Assembly (NCBI GenBank): GCA_027488975.1
Contig: JAIYAQ010000029.1
Location: forward strand, 62,001-126,000
Direction: 5' to 3'
Length of the DNA: 64,000 nt
DNA from: Cyanobium sp. E1_MAG_00006
Lineage (GTDB): Bacteria > Cyanobacteriota > Cyanobacteriia > PCC-6307 > Cyanobiaceae
Part shown: positions 1-9,537 of the stretch, one piece after another
How positions within the stretch are numbered: position 1 is the first letter of the stretch
How the letters are laid out: each line of letters opens with the position of its first letter
Program-made: the position numbers and the translations under genes
Notes under the pieces: generated by a model
Seen by the model: the letters and a program-made list of their open reading frames with translations, nothing else
Told to the model about the DNA's origin: nothing
The model's database searches: none

Positions 1-507
1 GCCTCCCCTGCGGCGGCGGCTCGAGCGCGGCAGCTGGGGTTTCTGCAGGTGCAGGCCCTGGCCCCCGGTCAGTCCTGGCAGCAGGACGCCGAGGCGGGCG
101 GCCTGCGCATCCGCGCCACCGCCGGCGCGCCGGTGCCGCAGGTGGAGAACGGCTACCTGCTGCAGCATCCCGCCGGCAGCCTCTACCTCGAACCCCATGG
201 CTACCTGCAGGCCGACCTGCCGGCCGAGCCCCTTGATGCGGTGATCACACCGGTGGTGGATCTGGGACTGCCGCTGGCGGGGGCCTTCGTGCGCGGCCAG
301 CAGGTGTTGCCGCAGCTGATCGAACGCTTCAGGCCCCGCACCGTGCTGGCCAGCAGTGCCGGTGACGCCGTGAACTACAGCGGCCTGCTGAACCGGCTGC
401 TCTGGCAGCGCGGGACAGCCGCCGAGGCCGCGACCGCGCTGCAGTCCCAAGCCGGCGACTGCCGGCTGATTGATCCCGAGCCCGGTCAGCGTTACTGCCT
501 GGCCTGA
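1..507 (+). CDS. MBL-fold metallohydrolase-like protein, C-terminal part (left edge)
   Basis: The reading frame is open from base 1, so the gene begins outside the window and only about 168 C-terminal residues are seen. The segment with VVDLGLPLAGAFVRG followed by a helix and RPRTVLASSAGD resembles the end of cyanobacterial metallo-beta-lactamase-fold hydrolases, but the metal-binding HxHxDH motif would lie upstream and cannot be checked. A GTG at position 49 is an internal codon rather than a convincing start. The 3' end overlaps the convergent ppsA gene by 16 nt. The family call rests on recall of similar sequences and is moderate. Confidence 0.5.
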   Translation, partial: ASPAAAARARQLGFLQVQALAPGQSWQQDAEAGGLRIRATAGAPVPQVENGYLLQHPAGSLYLEPHGYLQADLPAEPLDAVITPVVDLGLPLAGAFVRGQQVLPQLIERFRPRTVLASSAGDAVNYSGLLNRLLWQRGTAAEAATALQSQAGDCRLIDPEPGQRYCLA

Positions 508-2912
508 GCCTCCAGCGCAGCCACCGACAGGCGGGTGCTGATCACGGCATCGGGGTTGAGGCTGATCGAATCAATGCCTTCGCCAACCAGAAACGCGGCG
601 AACTCCGGGTGATCGCTCGGCGCCTGGCCGCAGATGCCGATCTTGCGGCCGCAGCGTTTCGCCGTCTGGATCGCCAGGCGGATCATCTCCATCACAGTGG
701 GGTGCCGTTCGTCGAACAGCTCCGCCACGAGGGCGGAATCGCGATCGAGGCCGAGGGTGAGCTGGGTGAGGTCGTTGGAGCCGATCGAAAAGCCGTCGAA
801 ACGCTCGGCGAAGGCCTCGGCGCCGATCACGTTGCTGGGCAGTTCGCACATCACGTACACCTGCAGGTCGTTGTCGCCACGCACCAGCCCATGGCGGGCC
901 ATCTCCCCCAGCACCCGATCGCCCTCCTCCGGCGTGCGGCAGAACGGCACCATCGGAATCACGTTGGTCAGCCCCATCGCCTCGCGTACCCGTTTCAGGG
1001 CCCGGCACTCCAGCCCGAACGCCTCGCGGAACCCTTCGGCGTAATAGCGGGAGGCACCCCGCCAGCCGATCATCGGATTGTCCTCGTGCGGCTCAAAGTC
1101 GCGGCCGCCCAGCAGCTTGGCGTATTCGTTGCTCTTGAAATCGGAGAAGCGCAGGATCACCGGCCGGGGGTGGAAGGCGGCGGCGATCCGTCCCATGCCC
1201 TGGGCGAGCAGGTCGACGTAATACTCAGCGGGGTCGGCGTAGCCGGCGGTGAGTTCGGCGATGGCGTGGCGTTCGGCCGGATCCTTCACCCGCTCCGGCG
1301 CCAGCAGTGCCATCGGGTGCACGCGGATGTGGTTGGCGATGATGAACTCAAGCCGCGCCAGCCCGACACCGTCGCAAGGGATGGCGGCCAGGTTGAAGGC
1401 TTCCTCGGGATTGCCCACGTTCATCAGGATCTGCGTGCGTGTCGCGGGCAGCGCGCCGACGTCCTGCTCATCCAGGCGGAAGCTGAGGGCGCCGCGGTAG
1501 ACGTGGCCCTCGTCGCCTTCGCAGCAGCTGGCGGTGATCAGCTCGCCATCGGCAATGCGCTCGGTGGCATCACCGGCGCCGACAATCGCCGTGATGCCCA
1601 TCTCGCGGGCGATGATCGCCGCGTGGCAGGTGCGGCCGCCCTGGTTGGTGATCACGCCGCTGGCGCGCTTGAGGATCGGCTCCCAGTCGGGGTCGGTGCG
1701 CTCGGTGACCAGCAGATCGCCACTCTGGAAGCGCTGGATCTCGGAGGGGTCGCGGATGATCCGGGCCCGGCCACTGCTCACCGAGGCGCCGATGGCCCGA
1801 CCGCTGCAGAGCAGCTCGGCGCTGTGGGGCTCCAGATGCCAGCTGCGCAGCACTGAGGTGTTGCGGCGGGATTCCACCGTTTCCGGCCTGGCCTGCAGGA
1901 TGAACAGCTCACCGCTGGTGCCGTCCTTGGCCCACTCGATGTCCATCGGGGTGGGTTGGCCGCGGCGGCCGCTGTAGTGGGTCTCGATCCGGCAGGCCCA
2001 GCGGGCCAGCTGCAGGGCTTCGGCATCCGTCAGAGCGAAGCGGCGGCGGTCGGCTTCAGGAACCGGTTCGTTGTGGGTGGCGCTGTGGCCGGCGCTGCTG
2101 TAGTCGCTGGTCGCCTCGCCGTACACCATGCGGATCGCCTTGCTGCCGAGCCGTTTGCTGATGATCGGCGCGAAACCCTGCTCCAGCGTGGGCTTGAAGA
2201 TCAGCAGTTCATCCGGGTTCACCGCCCCCTGCACCACGGTCTCGCCGAGTCCGTAGGCGGCGGTGAGCAGCACGGCGTTGCGGAAGCCGGTTTCCGTGTC
2301 GATGCTGAACATCACGCCGGAGCAGGCCAGATCGGAGCGCACCATCCGCTGCACGCCGATCGAGAGGGCCACCTCGAAGTGATCGAAGCCGTTGAGCTGG
2401 CGGTAGGAGATGGCCCGGTCGGTGAACAGGGAGGCGTAACAGCGCCGGCAGGCGGCCAGCAGCTCGGCCTCGCCGCACACGTTCAGATACGTCTCCTGCT
2501 GGCCGGCGAAGGAGGCATCGGGCAGGTCTTCCGCGGTGGCGCTGGAGCGCACGGCCACCGCTGGGCAGCCCAGGTTGCGATAGGCGGCCAGGATCGCCTG
2601 CTCCAGATCCGGCGGCAGTGGTGCGGCCAGCAGAAGGGCGCGGGCGGCGGCACCCGCCGCCTGCAGCCTGGCGATGTTGCGGCTGTCGAGGCCGTCGAGG
2701 ATTGTGTGCAGCTGATCCTGCAGTGCGCCAGAGCGGATCAGGTGCCGGTAGGCGGCGGCGGTGGTGGCGAACCCCCCGGGAACCCTCACGCCCTCCGCCG
2801 TCAGCTCGCGGATCATCTCTCCGAGGGAGGCGTTCTTGCCGCCCACCTCGCCGATCGCTTCCAGTCCCACCGCCTCCAGGGGCAGAACCAGGGCAGGAGG
2901 TACCGCGTTCAT
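492..2912 (-). CDS. ppsA: Phosphoenolpyruvate synthase
   Basis: Converts pyruvate, ATP and water to PEP, AMP and phosphate in the cytoplasm (gluconeogenic direction). The 806-residue length fits the family. In order there is an N-terminal ATP-grasp/PPDK domain (GGKNASLGEM near residue 25, AVRSSATAEDLP near 120), a swivelling phosphohistidine domain with the catalytic His in GGRTCHAAIIARE, and a C-terminal TIM barrel with GSNDLTQLTLGLDRDS and GICGQAPSD. All key motifs are present. The binding-protein gene upstream on the same strand ends 13 nt before this start, so the two may be co-transcribed. It converges with the gene at the left edge. Confidence 0.96.
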   Translation of the reverse strand: MNAVPPALVLPLEAVGLEAIGEVGGKNASLGEMIRELTAEGVRVPGGFATTAAAYRHLIRSGALQDQLHTILDGLDSRNIARLQAAGAAARALLLAAPLPPDLEQAILAAYRNLGCPAVAVRSSATAEDLPDASFAGQQETYLNVCGEAELLAACRRCYASLFTDRAISYRQLNGFDHFEVALSIGVQRMVRSDLACSGVMFSIDTETGFRNAVLLTAAYGLGETVVQGAVNPDELLIFKPTLEQGFAPIISKRLGSKAIRMVYGEATSDYSSAGHSATHNEPVPEADRRRFALTDAEALQLARWACRIETHYSGRRGQPTPMDIEWAKDGTSGELFILQARPETVESRRNTSVLRSWHLEPHSAELLCSGRAIGASVSSGRARIIRDPSEIQRFQSGDLLVTERTDPDWEPILKRASGVITNQGGRTCHAAIIAREMGITAIVGAGDATERIADGELITASCCEGDEGHVYRGALSFRLDEQDVGALPATRTQILMNVGNPEEAFNLAAIPCDGVGLARLEFIIANHIRVHPMALLAPERVKDPAERHAIAELTAGYADPAEYYVDLLAQGMGRIAAAFHPRPVILRFSDFKSNEYAKLLGGRDFEPHEDNPMIGWRGASRYYAEGFREAFGLECRALKRVREAMGLTNVIPMVPFCRTPEEGDRVLGEMARHGLVRGDNDLQVYVMCELPSNVIGAEAFAERFDGFSIGSNDLTQLTLGLDRDSALVAELFDERHPTVMEMIRLAIQTAKRCGRKIGICGQAPSDHPEFAAFLVGEGIDSISLNPDAVISTRLSVAALEAQARQ

Positions 2913-2925
2913 GGAGGAGAGGTCG

Positions 2926-4146
2926 TCAGGGACGTGGCAGGGAGGCTGCCGCTGTGCGACTCAGGCGAAGCTGCGCTGTTGGGCTGACGCCGGCACCGAG
3001 ATCCATCCGGCTTGCGGCCCCGAGGGGTCGCACGGATTCGCCGAGACGTCGCTGCTTCAGGGCGGAGCACAGCGGCAGCGGCCTAGCCTTGCTGTTGAAC
3101 CAGTGCAGGTCCCAGCCGGGTCGTCCTGCCGCTGTCACCGCCGCGAGGGCGGCGATCAGGCCGGTGTCGTAGCCGGCACTCTCCACAAGCCCAGGGCCGT
3201 AGCCCCAGCGCCGTTCAAACCGTTGAGCGAACGCCTGCCAGCCCTCGCCGCGGCTGAGGGGATCGATCCCAATCTGGGCCCCCGTGAGGGGCTTGTCGGG
3301 CCGGAACGGCCAAGCCAGAAGCACATCCTGAGGCCAGTGGGCCTCGCGCACGCTGCGCGCCAGGTTGCTGCCAGGGCCGGTGAGCACCACCAGTGCTGGC
3401 GGCCGGTACCAATCCACATCGCTCAGAAGCTGGTCGATGGCGGCCCTGTCGTCGCCGTCGACGCTGATCGGCTCGCCGTTGGGACCGATCACCAGTCCTC
3501 TGCCGTTGTTGAAGCTGGCGACGAAGCGATCGCTGAGGGCACGGCTCTCGGCGCTCTGGTCGCGCACCACCATCACCCGGCGGTGTCCGTCGGCCAGCAA
3601 GGCCTCAGCCAGCCGGTCGGCTTCAAGGCTGCGGGCCGGCACGATCGGCCAGAGCGCATCGGCGCCACGAAGCTGCGGCAGCCCATCAAGGGAGCTGCCC
3701 CGCTGCAGAGGCAGCAGCACCGTCAGCCGCTGCTGCTCCGCCAGCTGCCCGTAGGGCGCGAGTGGTGCCGCGGGTGGGGCCACCAGCAGCGAGCTGCGGG
3801 CGGCGGCGCGCAGGGGTGTCAGCGGGTCGGCTCCTGGTGGTAGCCAGCCCAGCTGCAGGGAAGGTGGGGTGACACCGCAGGCGGCACTCTCCTCCATGGC
3901 CAGGCCATAGCCGCGGCGCAGGCCATCACCCAGCCCCGCCAGCAGGCCCTCGCTAGGGAGCAGCAGGCGCACATCGCTGGCCTGGGGCGTGCTGGCTGCG
4001 AGGGTCTGGCTGCCTAGCAGAACCGCCGCCAGCCCGGCGGCTCCCAGCAGTCGACTCCCCTGGCCCGGCCAGCCGGTGGGGATCGACCGCAACCATGGGG
4101 TCAACGTGGGACGGACGGCAGTGGGTGTGGGTCCTGCGGTGGTCAT
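2926..4146 (-). CDS. Periplasmic ligand-binding-like protein (type 1 PBP fold)
   Basis: A 406-residue protein beginning with a likely signal peptide (LLGAAGLAAVLLGSQTLAAS, residues about 30-49) after a basic N-terminus. The rest resembles an ABC-type branched-chain amino-acid or LpoA-like binding fold: VRLLLPSEGLLAGLGDGLRRG at the start of the mature part, VMVVRDQSAESRALSDRF in the middle and WGYGPGLVESAGYDTGLIAAL near the end. No transporter permease or ATPase lies beside it, so the ligand is unknown. The ATG at 4146 was chosen because it puts a clean signal peptide at the N-terminus; longer open frame upstream overlaps the divergent Tic22 gene. It sits 13 nt upstream of ppsA. Confidence 0.75.
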   Translation of the reverse strand: MTTAGPTPTAVRPTLTPWLRSIPTGWPGQGSRLLGAAGLAAVLLGSQTLAASTPQASDVRLLLPSEGLLAGLGDGLRRGYGLAMEESAACGVTPPSLQLGWLPPGADPLTPLRAAARSSLLVAPPAAPLAPYGQLAEQQRLTVLLPLQRGSSLDGLPQLRGADALWPIVPARSLEADRLAEALLADGHRRVMVVRDQSAESRALSDRFVASFNNGRGLVIGPNGEPISVDGDDRAAIDQLLSDVDWYRPPALVVLTGPGSNLARSVREAHWPQDVLLAWPFRPDKPLTGAQIGIDPLSRGEGWQAFAQRFERRWGYGPGLVESAGYDTGLIAALAAVTAAGRPGWDLHWFNSKARPLPLCSALKQRRLGESVRPLGAASRMDLGAGVSPTAQLRLSRTAAASLPRP

Positions 4147-4252
4147 GGGCGACACCGTCCAGCCGGCGAAAGCTAGGTGGTTTTGCCTGACTAGGCTTGT
4201 CCTTTCCACAGTTGGTCGCATGACCTGCCGCAGTGATGCGTCGTTCTGCTCC

Positions 4253-4990
4253 ATGGGGCATCGCTCACGCCTCCGCTGGGGTGCTTCCCTGGCCGCTGCG
4301 GCTGCCCTCGTCTCCGCACTGGCCGGAGGCTCCGCGGCCCGCGCGATCCCCGAGGCAGATGCGATCAAGAAGCTGGAGGTGATTCCGGTCTTCCTGCTCA
4401 CGGACGACAAGGGAACCCCCCTGCCGATCCCGCGCGAGAAGAATCTGATCCTTCCGCTCTACCTGGAGAGCGCCAAGGCCAATGACCAGCTGGCGGCCCT
4501 GCGCAAGAGCAATCCGGCCATGAAGGCCACCGTCGTGGCGGTGCCCCTCAACGTGATGAACGCCAAGGTGGTCGAGCTCAACAAGCAGCTCAAGGACAAG
4601 ACCAAGCCCCTGGTGGCCCCGATCATCGTTAATGACCAGGATCGTCAGCAGGCGGTGACGTTGCTCAAGGCACAGGGTCTGACAGAGAAGCAGATCAACG
4701 AGGGGCTCAGCGTGCCGGTGTTCTTCACCAAGCCCTTCATGTCGATCAAGACTCCTCAGGGCCAGCGCGGGGTGTTCTTCCTGAGCTATCAGGAACTGCA
4801 GAACAGCCTGAGCAAGCTGCCGCCGGCGGATCGCGACAAGCTCAAGCCTCAGGTGGCGGATCTGACGGCCGTGTTGCGGGAAATCATCAAGGTTCAGGAG
4901 GATAATTACGTCATCTTCCCCACGCCGGAGTACTTCCGCCTCGTGAAGGAGACCCAGGCCAAGCAGGGCAAGCCGGCGGCACCGAACTGA
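4253..4990 (+). CDS. tic22: Tic22-like protein
   Basis: About 245 residues with an N-terminal signal peptide (basic MGHRSRLR then an Ala-rich core ending near SAARA). The mature part follows the Tic22 pattern: IPVFLLTDDKGTPL, then two repeated thioredoxin-like halves with VAVPLNVMNAKVVELNK and VFFTKPFMSIKTPQG, and VIFPTPEYFRL near the end. In cyanobacteria Tic22 is periplasmic or thylakoid-lumenal and is linked to outer-membrane biogenesis; in plastids it belongs to the protein import system. An in-frame ATG at 4220 would add 11 residues before the signal peptide and is the alternative start. It is divergent from the binding-protein gene. Confidence 0.88.
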   Translation: MGHRSRLRWGASLAAAAALVSALAGGSAARAIPEADAIKKLEVIPVFLLTDDKGTPLPIPREKNLILPLYLESAKANDQLAALRKSNPAMKATVVAVPLNVMNAKVVELNKQLKDKTKPLVAPIIVNDQDRQQAVTLLKAQGLTEKQINEGLSVPVFFTKPFMSIKTPQGQRGVFFLSYQELQNSLSKLPPADRDKLKPQVADLTAVLREIIKVQEDNYVIFPTPEYFRLVKETQAKQGKPAAPN

Positions 4991-5017
4991 TACCGAACTG
5001 ATGCCGATCTGAGCGGG

Positions 5018-5061
5018 AACTGATGCGGACCTGATCAGGAACTGATGCGGACCTGATCAGG
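5018..5061. repeat. Two perfect 22-bp tandem repeats carrying a palindrome
   Basis: Two identical 22-bp units lie at 5018-5039 and 5040-5061. Each ends in the perfect 10-bp palindrome CCTGATCAGG (5030-5039 and 5052-5061). Degenerate copies of the core GAACTGAT extend upstream to about 4984, just before the tic22 stop. The block fills the gap between two convergent genes. Confidence 0.8.
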
Positions 5062-5076
5062 TTGCGCCTGAAAAGC

Positions 5077-5328
5077 TCAGCGCTTGCTCTCCAAGGCCCG
5101 ATCCGGTGGCGCCTCACCAGAGCGGCTGATGGCCTCCGGGTTTTCGGGGCTTGCCTCAGGAAACAACTGGGCCAGCAGGCCGGCCCCCATCAGCAGCGCG
5201 CCGATGCTCAGCGCCAGGTTGCGGTTTGAGCCGCTCGCCTCGCCCCACACCGCCGCCGCGATAAAGGCGCCACCCAGCAGCAGGCTGGGCACAAGCACGA
5301 TTCCCTTGGCGGTGCGATTGAGGCCCAT
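5077..5328 (-). CDS. Small conserved-looking membrane protein
   Basis: 83 residues with two predicted membrane helices (about residues 8-28, GIVLVPSLLLGGAFIAAAVWG, and 37-55, NLALSIGALLMGAGLLAQL) and a polar charged C-terminal tail. I do not recognise a named family. It lies 23 nt downstream of the nuclease-fold gene on the same strand and may be the last gene of the ilvB-led run. It converges with tic22. Membrane topology is the only functional clue. Confidence 0.6.
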   Translation of the reverse strand: MGLNRTAKGIVLVPSLLLGGAFIAAAVWGEASGSNRNLALSIGALLMGAGLLAQLFPEASPENPEAISRSGEAPPDRALESKR

Positions 5329-5351
5329 CGGCGCAGCTGATTAGCGGTGGC

Positions 5352-5726
5352 TCAGGCCTGGCACTGTGGCAGGAGATCGGCCAACCCTGCGGCGATCAGC
5401 CCGTCGGTGAGATCGCTGGCCGTGGTGCCACTCCCCGTGAGGCGTTGCACCCTGGCCACCAGAGTGCCGTCGTGGCTTGACACAGGGCGAAGGTTGACGC
5501 GGGTGCGCCGCGGTAGCTCGCGCCGCAACCAGCTGGCCGCCGCCGCATCGCCATCGGCCGGCAGGCTCAGGCAGGCCAGTTCCACGCTGTAGCTGCGATT
5601 GTGATCACCCACCTGCAGCAGGTTGCCGCTGCGCACCTGCAGCACCTCGGCGGCCTGGCTTGCGGCTGGCAGCACCAGCAGGCTCATGGCCAGCGCTGCC
5701 GCCAGGATCAGCCGCCGCAGCATCAT
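5352..5726 (-). CDS. Secreted staphylococcal-nuclease-fold protein, probably non-catalytic
   Basis: 124 residues beginning MMLRRLILAAALAMSLLVLP, a clear signal peptide cleaved near SQAA. The mature part follows the order of the SNase beta barrel (VLQVRSGNLLQVG, YSVELACLSLP, then an A-W-L-R-REL helix, TRVNLRPVSS, VARVQRL and GLIAAGLADL). The usual catalytic Arg of the VRLxGIDxP strand is Glu here (VELACLSLP) and no clear active-site Glu/Arg pair remains, so nuclease activity is doubtful. Two Cys (in ELACLS and PQCQA) could form a disulfide. It starts 2 nt after the ilvB stop and is probably co-transcribed with it. Confidence 0.65.
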   Translation of the reverse strand: MMLRRLILAAALAMSLLVLPAASQAAEVLQVRSGNLLQVGDHNRSYSVELACLSLPADGDAAAASWLRRELPRRTRVNLRPVSSHDGTLVARVQRLTGSGTTASDLTDGLIAAGLADLLPQCQA

Positions 5727-5728
5727 CG

Positions 5729-7582
5729 TCAGAGCCGGCTGCCGCAGTTGGGGCAGAACAGGCTGGAACTGGCCGTGATGTGGTGGCAGCTGTGGCACTC
5801 GCGGCTGGTGTCGATCGCCAGCTCGGGGTGGGAGGGAAGGCCGACCATCTGGGCATTGCTGGCACCGGGGGGCACCATCGGATAGCAGTTCTCGTTGCGG
5901 CGAACCTGCACATCGATGAAGGCCGGGCCGGGATGAGCCAGGGCTTCGCTCAGCTGCTGGCGCAGGTCCGCCCGTTCGCTGATGCGGACGCCGCGAACGC
6001 CGAAGGCCTCGGCCAGCGCAGGAAAGTTCGGCATGCCACCGGTCATCTCCGAGGCGGAATAGCGCTCGCCGTAGAAGCTCTCCTGCCACTGGCGCACCAT
6101 GCCCTGCCAGCCGTTGTTGAGTACCACCACCTTCACTGGCAGGTCGTACTGGCTGAGGGTGCCCAGCTCCTGGATGTTCATCAGGATGCTGGCATCGCCG
6201 GCCACGCAGATCACCTGCTCGTCTGGGAAGGCCATCTGCACACCCATGGCGGCCGGCATGCCGTAGCCCATCGTGCCGAGGCCGGCGGAGCTGATCCAGC
6301 GGCGTGGGCCGGTGTGCAGGAACTGAGCGGCCCACATCTGGTGCTGGCCCACATCCGTGGTGATGAAGGCCTGGGGGGCAAGCTCCTGCAGCAGAGCCAC
6401 CACCTCCTGAGGGGCGATCTCGCCCTCAGGCGCCGGTACCACCAGCGGATAGTGATGCTTCCAGGTGGCGATGCGCTCCAGCCAGGCGTCGGTGCGGCCG
6501 CCCGAGCTCTCGCCCTCAGAGTTGGTCAGCAGCGCCACGAGGGCCTGCTTCACATCGCCCACAACCGCCACATCCGGCAGACGGGTCTTGCCCACCTCGG
6601 CGGCGTCGATATCAATGTGGATCACCCGCGCCCGCGGTGCGAACCCATCCAGGCGGCCGGTGACGCGGTCATCGAAGCGGGCGCCGGTGGCGATCAGCAG
6701 ATCGCATTCGGTAACGGCGAAGTTGGCGTAGGCGGTGCCATGCATGCCGAGCATGCCCACCGAAAGGTTGTGAAGTTCGTCGAAGGCACCCTTGCCCATC
6801 AGGGTGGTGGTCACGGGCAGACGGAAGCGCTCCGCCAGGGCTGCCACCTCAGCGTGGGCGCCGCTGCTGATGGCACCGCCACCGACATAGAGCAGAGGGC
6901 GGCGCGCCTGGAGGATCAACTCCAGAGCGGCATCCAGAGACGCCTGTTCGGGTGCAGGAGCCAGCTGGAAGCCGGCCGGCACAGCGGTGCCGGGTTCAAC
7001 GGGCGTGTAGTCGAACTCCTCAATGCCCACATCCTTGGGCACGTCGATCAGCACGGGACCGGGTCGGCCGTTGGCGGCGATCAGGAAGGCCTCGGCCACG
7101 ATCCGGCCGATGTCGCGCGGGTCGCGCACCACCCAGGAATGCTTCACGATCGGCAGGGTGATGCCGAAGATGTCGGTTTCCTGGAAGGCATCCGTGCCGA
7201 TGGCGGCACGCGGCACCTGACCGGTGATCACCACCATCGGCACCGAATCCATCTGGGCAGTGGCGATGCCGGTGACCAGGTTGGTGGCACCGGGACCGGA
7301 GGTGCCGAAGCACACGCCCACCAGGCCGGTGGCGCGGGCATAGGCATCGGCGGCGTGGGTGCCGCCCTGCTCGTGGCGCACCAGGATGTGCTTGAGCCAG
7401 CCGCGGGCTTCAGCCTTGTGCAGCTCGTCGTAAATCGGCAGGATCGCCCCGCCGGGGTAGCCGAAGATGTGCTTCACCCCGTGGCGGTGGAGCGCGTCCA
7501 TCAGGGCGTAACCGCCGTTGACCCGCCTCGGGAACGACGGCTCGGCGGCGGTGGCCGCGGGCGATACGGACGTGACGGTCAC
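5729..7582 (-). CDS. ilvB: Acetolactate synthase large subunit with C-terminal zinc-ribbon-like tail
   Basis: Thiamine-diphosphate enzyme that condenses pyruvate into acetolactate, the first step of branched-chain amino-acid synthesis. It has all three ThDP-enzyme domains: [15 protein letters not shown] with the catalytic Glu in [19 protein letters not shown] near the N-terminus, the central FAD-binding domain ([10 protein letters not shown]) and the C-terminal [15 protein letters not shown]hDP motif. After the usual end there is an extra segment with C-x2-C and C-x2-C separated by ten residues (CHSCHH...CPNCGS), a zinc-ribbon pattern. The GTG at 7582 is the chosen start; a TTG at 7615 is in frame. 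The regulatory small subunit is not in this window. Confidence 0.93.
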   Translation of the reverse strand: MTVTSVSPAATAAEPSFPRRVNGGYALMDALHRHGVKHIFGYPGGAILPIYDELHKAEARGWLKHILVRHEQGGTHAADAYARATGLVGVCFGTSGPGATNLVTGIATAQMDSVPMVVITGQVPRAAIGTDAFQETDIFGITLPIVKHSWVVRDPRDIGRIVAEAFLIAANGRPGPVLIDVPKDVGIEEFDYTPVEPGTAVPAGFQLAPAPEQASLDAALELILQARRPLLYVGGGAISSGAHAEVAALAERFRLPVTTTLMGKGAFDELHNLSVGMLGMHGTAYANFAVTECDLLIATGARFDDRVTGRLDGFAPRARVIHIDIDAAEVGKTRLPDVAVVGDVKQALVALLTNSEGESSGGRTDAWLERIATWKHHYPLVVPAPEGEIAPQEVVALLQELAPQAFITTDVGQHQMWAAQFLHTGPRRWISSAGLGTMGYGMPAAMGVQMAFPDEQVICVAGDASILMNIQELGTLSQYDLPVKVVVLNNGWQGMVRQWQESFYGERYSASEMTGGMPNFPALAEAFGVRGVRISERADLRQQLSEALAHPGPAFIDVQVRRNENCYPMVPPGASNAQMVGLPSHPELAIDTSRECHSCHHITASSSLFCPNCGSRL

Positions 7583-7657
7583 GGCGGCGGCGGACGGCGT
7601 TGGTCGGATGTCCAACCCTAAGGTCTGGCCTCGGGAATGGGAGTGGGGTGAGGCTGC

Positions 7658-8272
7658 TCAGCGACGGCGGGCCGCCGCCATCGCCCGCAGGATCAGCCCC
7701 GGGTTGAGCCAGCGGCCTCCGTGGCGGATGCCCCAGTGCAGGTGGGGGCCGGTGGTGCGACCGCTCATGCCCACATGGCCGATCAGCTGTCCACCCCGCA
7801 CGCGGCTGCCGGCCGCCAGGGCCACCGGTCCGCTGCGGTAGACAGCGCCGACCACGCTGCCGGAGAGATGGCAGTAGGTGTGTTCGTAGGGCCCGGAACT
7901 GATCACCAGGCCAAGGCCACAGGTGCCGTCGTTGATCACGTCCTGCACCACGCCGCCCCACCAGTTGTGGATCGGCGAGCCCATCGGTGCGGCGATGTCC
8001 ACCCCGTAATGGGGTTGGAGTCGGCCGCCGGGACCGCTGCGCTGGCCGAAGTGGCTGGTGTAGCCGGCGAAGCTCGCCACCGGAAACACCCCCTGGCGCC
8101 AGCGGGGCTCCGCCCACGCTGCGGGCGGGATCAGCACCGGCGCCGTGACGCTCAGCATCAAGGCCGCGCGCACCAGGTTGGCTGTGCGCCTGCTCTCCCA
8201 CAGGCCGTGGGCCTGGCCGAACCGGTCCCGCCGGCCGGGATCAGAGCAGGCCGAGTGAATGGAGCGGACCAC
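7658..8272 (-). CDS. M23-family (LytM-type) peptidoglycan endopeptidase
   Basis: 204 residues with an internal hydrophobic signal segment ([21 protein letters not shown]) followed by an M23 domain. The zinc-site motifs are visible: H-x3-D in [10 protein letters not shown], and [10 protein letters not shown] near the end, with YCHLSG between them. Such enzymes cut peptide cross-links in peptidoglycan in the periplasm, often at division. There is no LysM or SH3 targeting domain. The GTG start at 8272 makes it overlap hemH on the same strand by 32 nt; no better start precedes the signal segment, so the exact start is uncertain. Confidence 0.85.
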   Translation of the reverse strand: MVRSIHSACSDPGRRDRFGQAHGLWESRRTANLVRAALMLSVTAPVLIPPAAWAEPRWRQGVFPVASFAGYTSHFGQRSGPGGRLQPHYGVDIAAPMGSPIHNWWGGVVQDVINDGTCGLGLVISSGPYEHTYCHLSGSVVGAVYRSGPVALAAGSRVRGGQLIGHVGMSGRTTGPHLHWGIRHGGRWLNPGLILRAMAAARRR

Positions 8273-9416
8273 GACCGCTGAGCAGTTCCAGCAGGAAAGC
8301 GGAGAAACCGAGCATCGCCAGGCGACCGTTCCACACCTCCGAACTGTTGTTCCAGCCCCAGGCCCACTTGTCCTGGGGATAGAGCTTCACTGTGGTGGGC
8401 AGGGCCGCCGCCTGATCCAGGTTCACCTCCGGGCCCTCCAGGGCGTGCTGCACCAGGTGGGCCAGTCCCTCGATGAACGCCGGGGTGGTGTCCAGCGCCG
8501 GCACCCGCCGGAAGTTGGTGATGCCGGCTTCGGTGGCGATCTCGCGGTACTCGATGTCGATCTCCTCGAGGGTCTCGATGTGCTCGCTCACGAAGCTGAT
8601 CGGCACCACCACCAGGTCCTTCACACCCGCTTCCCCCAGATCGTGCAGGGCCTCATCGGTGTAGGGCTTGAGCCACTCCACCGGACCGACACGGCTCTGA
8701 TAGGCCAGGGTGAAGGGGTTGGTGTGGCCCAGATCCCGCTCCAGTCGCTGCATGATCAGCCCTGCGCAGGCTTCGATCTCCCGCTGGTACGGGTCGCCCG
8801 CCTCCTCCACATAGCTCTTGGGCACGCCGTGGGCGCTGAAGAAGACGTGGGCGCTGGCCGGCTCGGGGCAGGCGCTGATTTCACGGGCGATCAGTCCGGC
8901 CATGGCGCCGATGTAGCCCGGATCGTCGAAGTAGCTGCGGATGCAGCGGATGGGCAGACGGGCGAAGGCAGGATCGGCCTGGCGCAGGCGCTGCAGCTCG
9001 CGGAAGCTGGAGCCGCTGGTGCTGATCGAGAAGTGGGGGTAGAGGGGCAGCACCACCACTTCGTCGATGCCGTCGGCCTTGATGTCGGCCACGGCCGACT
9101 CGGTGAAGGGGTGCCAGTACCGCATCGCCACGTAGCTGGTGGCTTCGATGCCCCGTTGCCGCAGGTTGCTCTGCAGTTCGCGGGCCTGCTGCTCGGTGAT
9201 GCGGCGCAGGGGCGAGCCGCCGCCGATCGAGCGGTAGGCCGCCTGCGACTTACCGGCCCGCAGGCTGCTGATCAGCCAGGCCAGCGGCTTCTGCAACGCC
9301 GGATTGGGCAGCCGGATGATCTCCGGATCCGCAAACAGGTTGTAGAGGAAGGGACCGACGTCCTGAATGCGCTCAGGACCGCCGAGGTTCAGCAACACCA
9401 CGCCGACCTTGGCCAT
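8241..9416 (-). CDS. hemH: Ferrochelatase with C-terminal CAB/Hlip-like helix
   Basis: Inserts Fe2+ into protoporphyrin IX, the last step of heme synthesis, at the membrane. 391 residues from the ATG at 9416. The start [44 protein letters not shown] (active-site His) and [18 protein letters not shown] are classic family motifs. After a linker the last 40 residues contain a membrane helix with [10 protein letters not shown], the chlorophyll a/b-binding motif found on cyanobacterial and plastid type II ferrochelatases. It is transcribed away from the recombinase gene, with a 121-bp divergent intergenic region. Confidence 0.97.
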   Translation of the reverse strand: MAKVGVVLLNLGGPERIQDVGPFLYNLFADPEIIRLPNPALQKPLAWLISSLRAGKSQAAYRSIGGGSPLRRITEQQARELQSNLRQRGIEATSYVAMRYWHPFTESAVADIKADGIDEVVVLPLYPHFSISTSGSSFRELQRLRQADPAFARLPIRCIRSYFDDPGYIGAMAGLIAREISACPEPASAHVFFSAHGVPKSYVEEAGDPYQREIEACAGLIMQRLERDLGHTNPFTLAYQSRVGPVEWLKPYTDEALHDLGEAGVKDLVVVPISFVSEHIETLEEIDIEYREIATEAGITNFRRVPALDTTPAFIEGLAHLVQHALEGPEVNLDQAAALPTTVKLYPQDKWAWGWNNSSEVWNGRLAMLGFSAFLLELLSGRGPLHSLGLL

Positions 9417-9537
9417 GCCCCGGACATCATGAGGAGGAATAGGGGCTGAGCGTAACGCTGCAGCCCTGAGGCTGGCCGTTGCCGCTGGCGCTGGATAGGG
9501 TCGGCGCCCGTGTGCAGCCGGCTGGCCGCGGTCCGTG

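Noticed and set aside
609..1856. 415-codon plus-strand frame opposite ppsA
   Set aside because: Antisense shadow; ppsA motifs are intact on the other strand.
5660..7621. Long plus-strand frame of 653 codons opposite ilvB
   Set aside because: It is the antisense of a fully conserved enzyme, has His/Gly/Ala-rich composition and no domain; a result of high G+C content.
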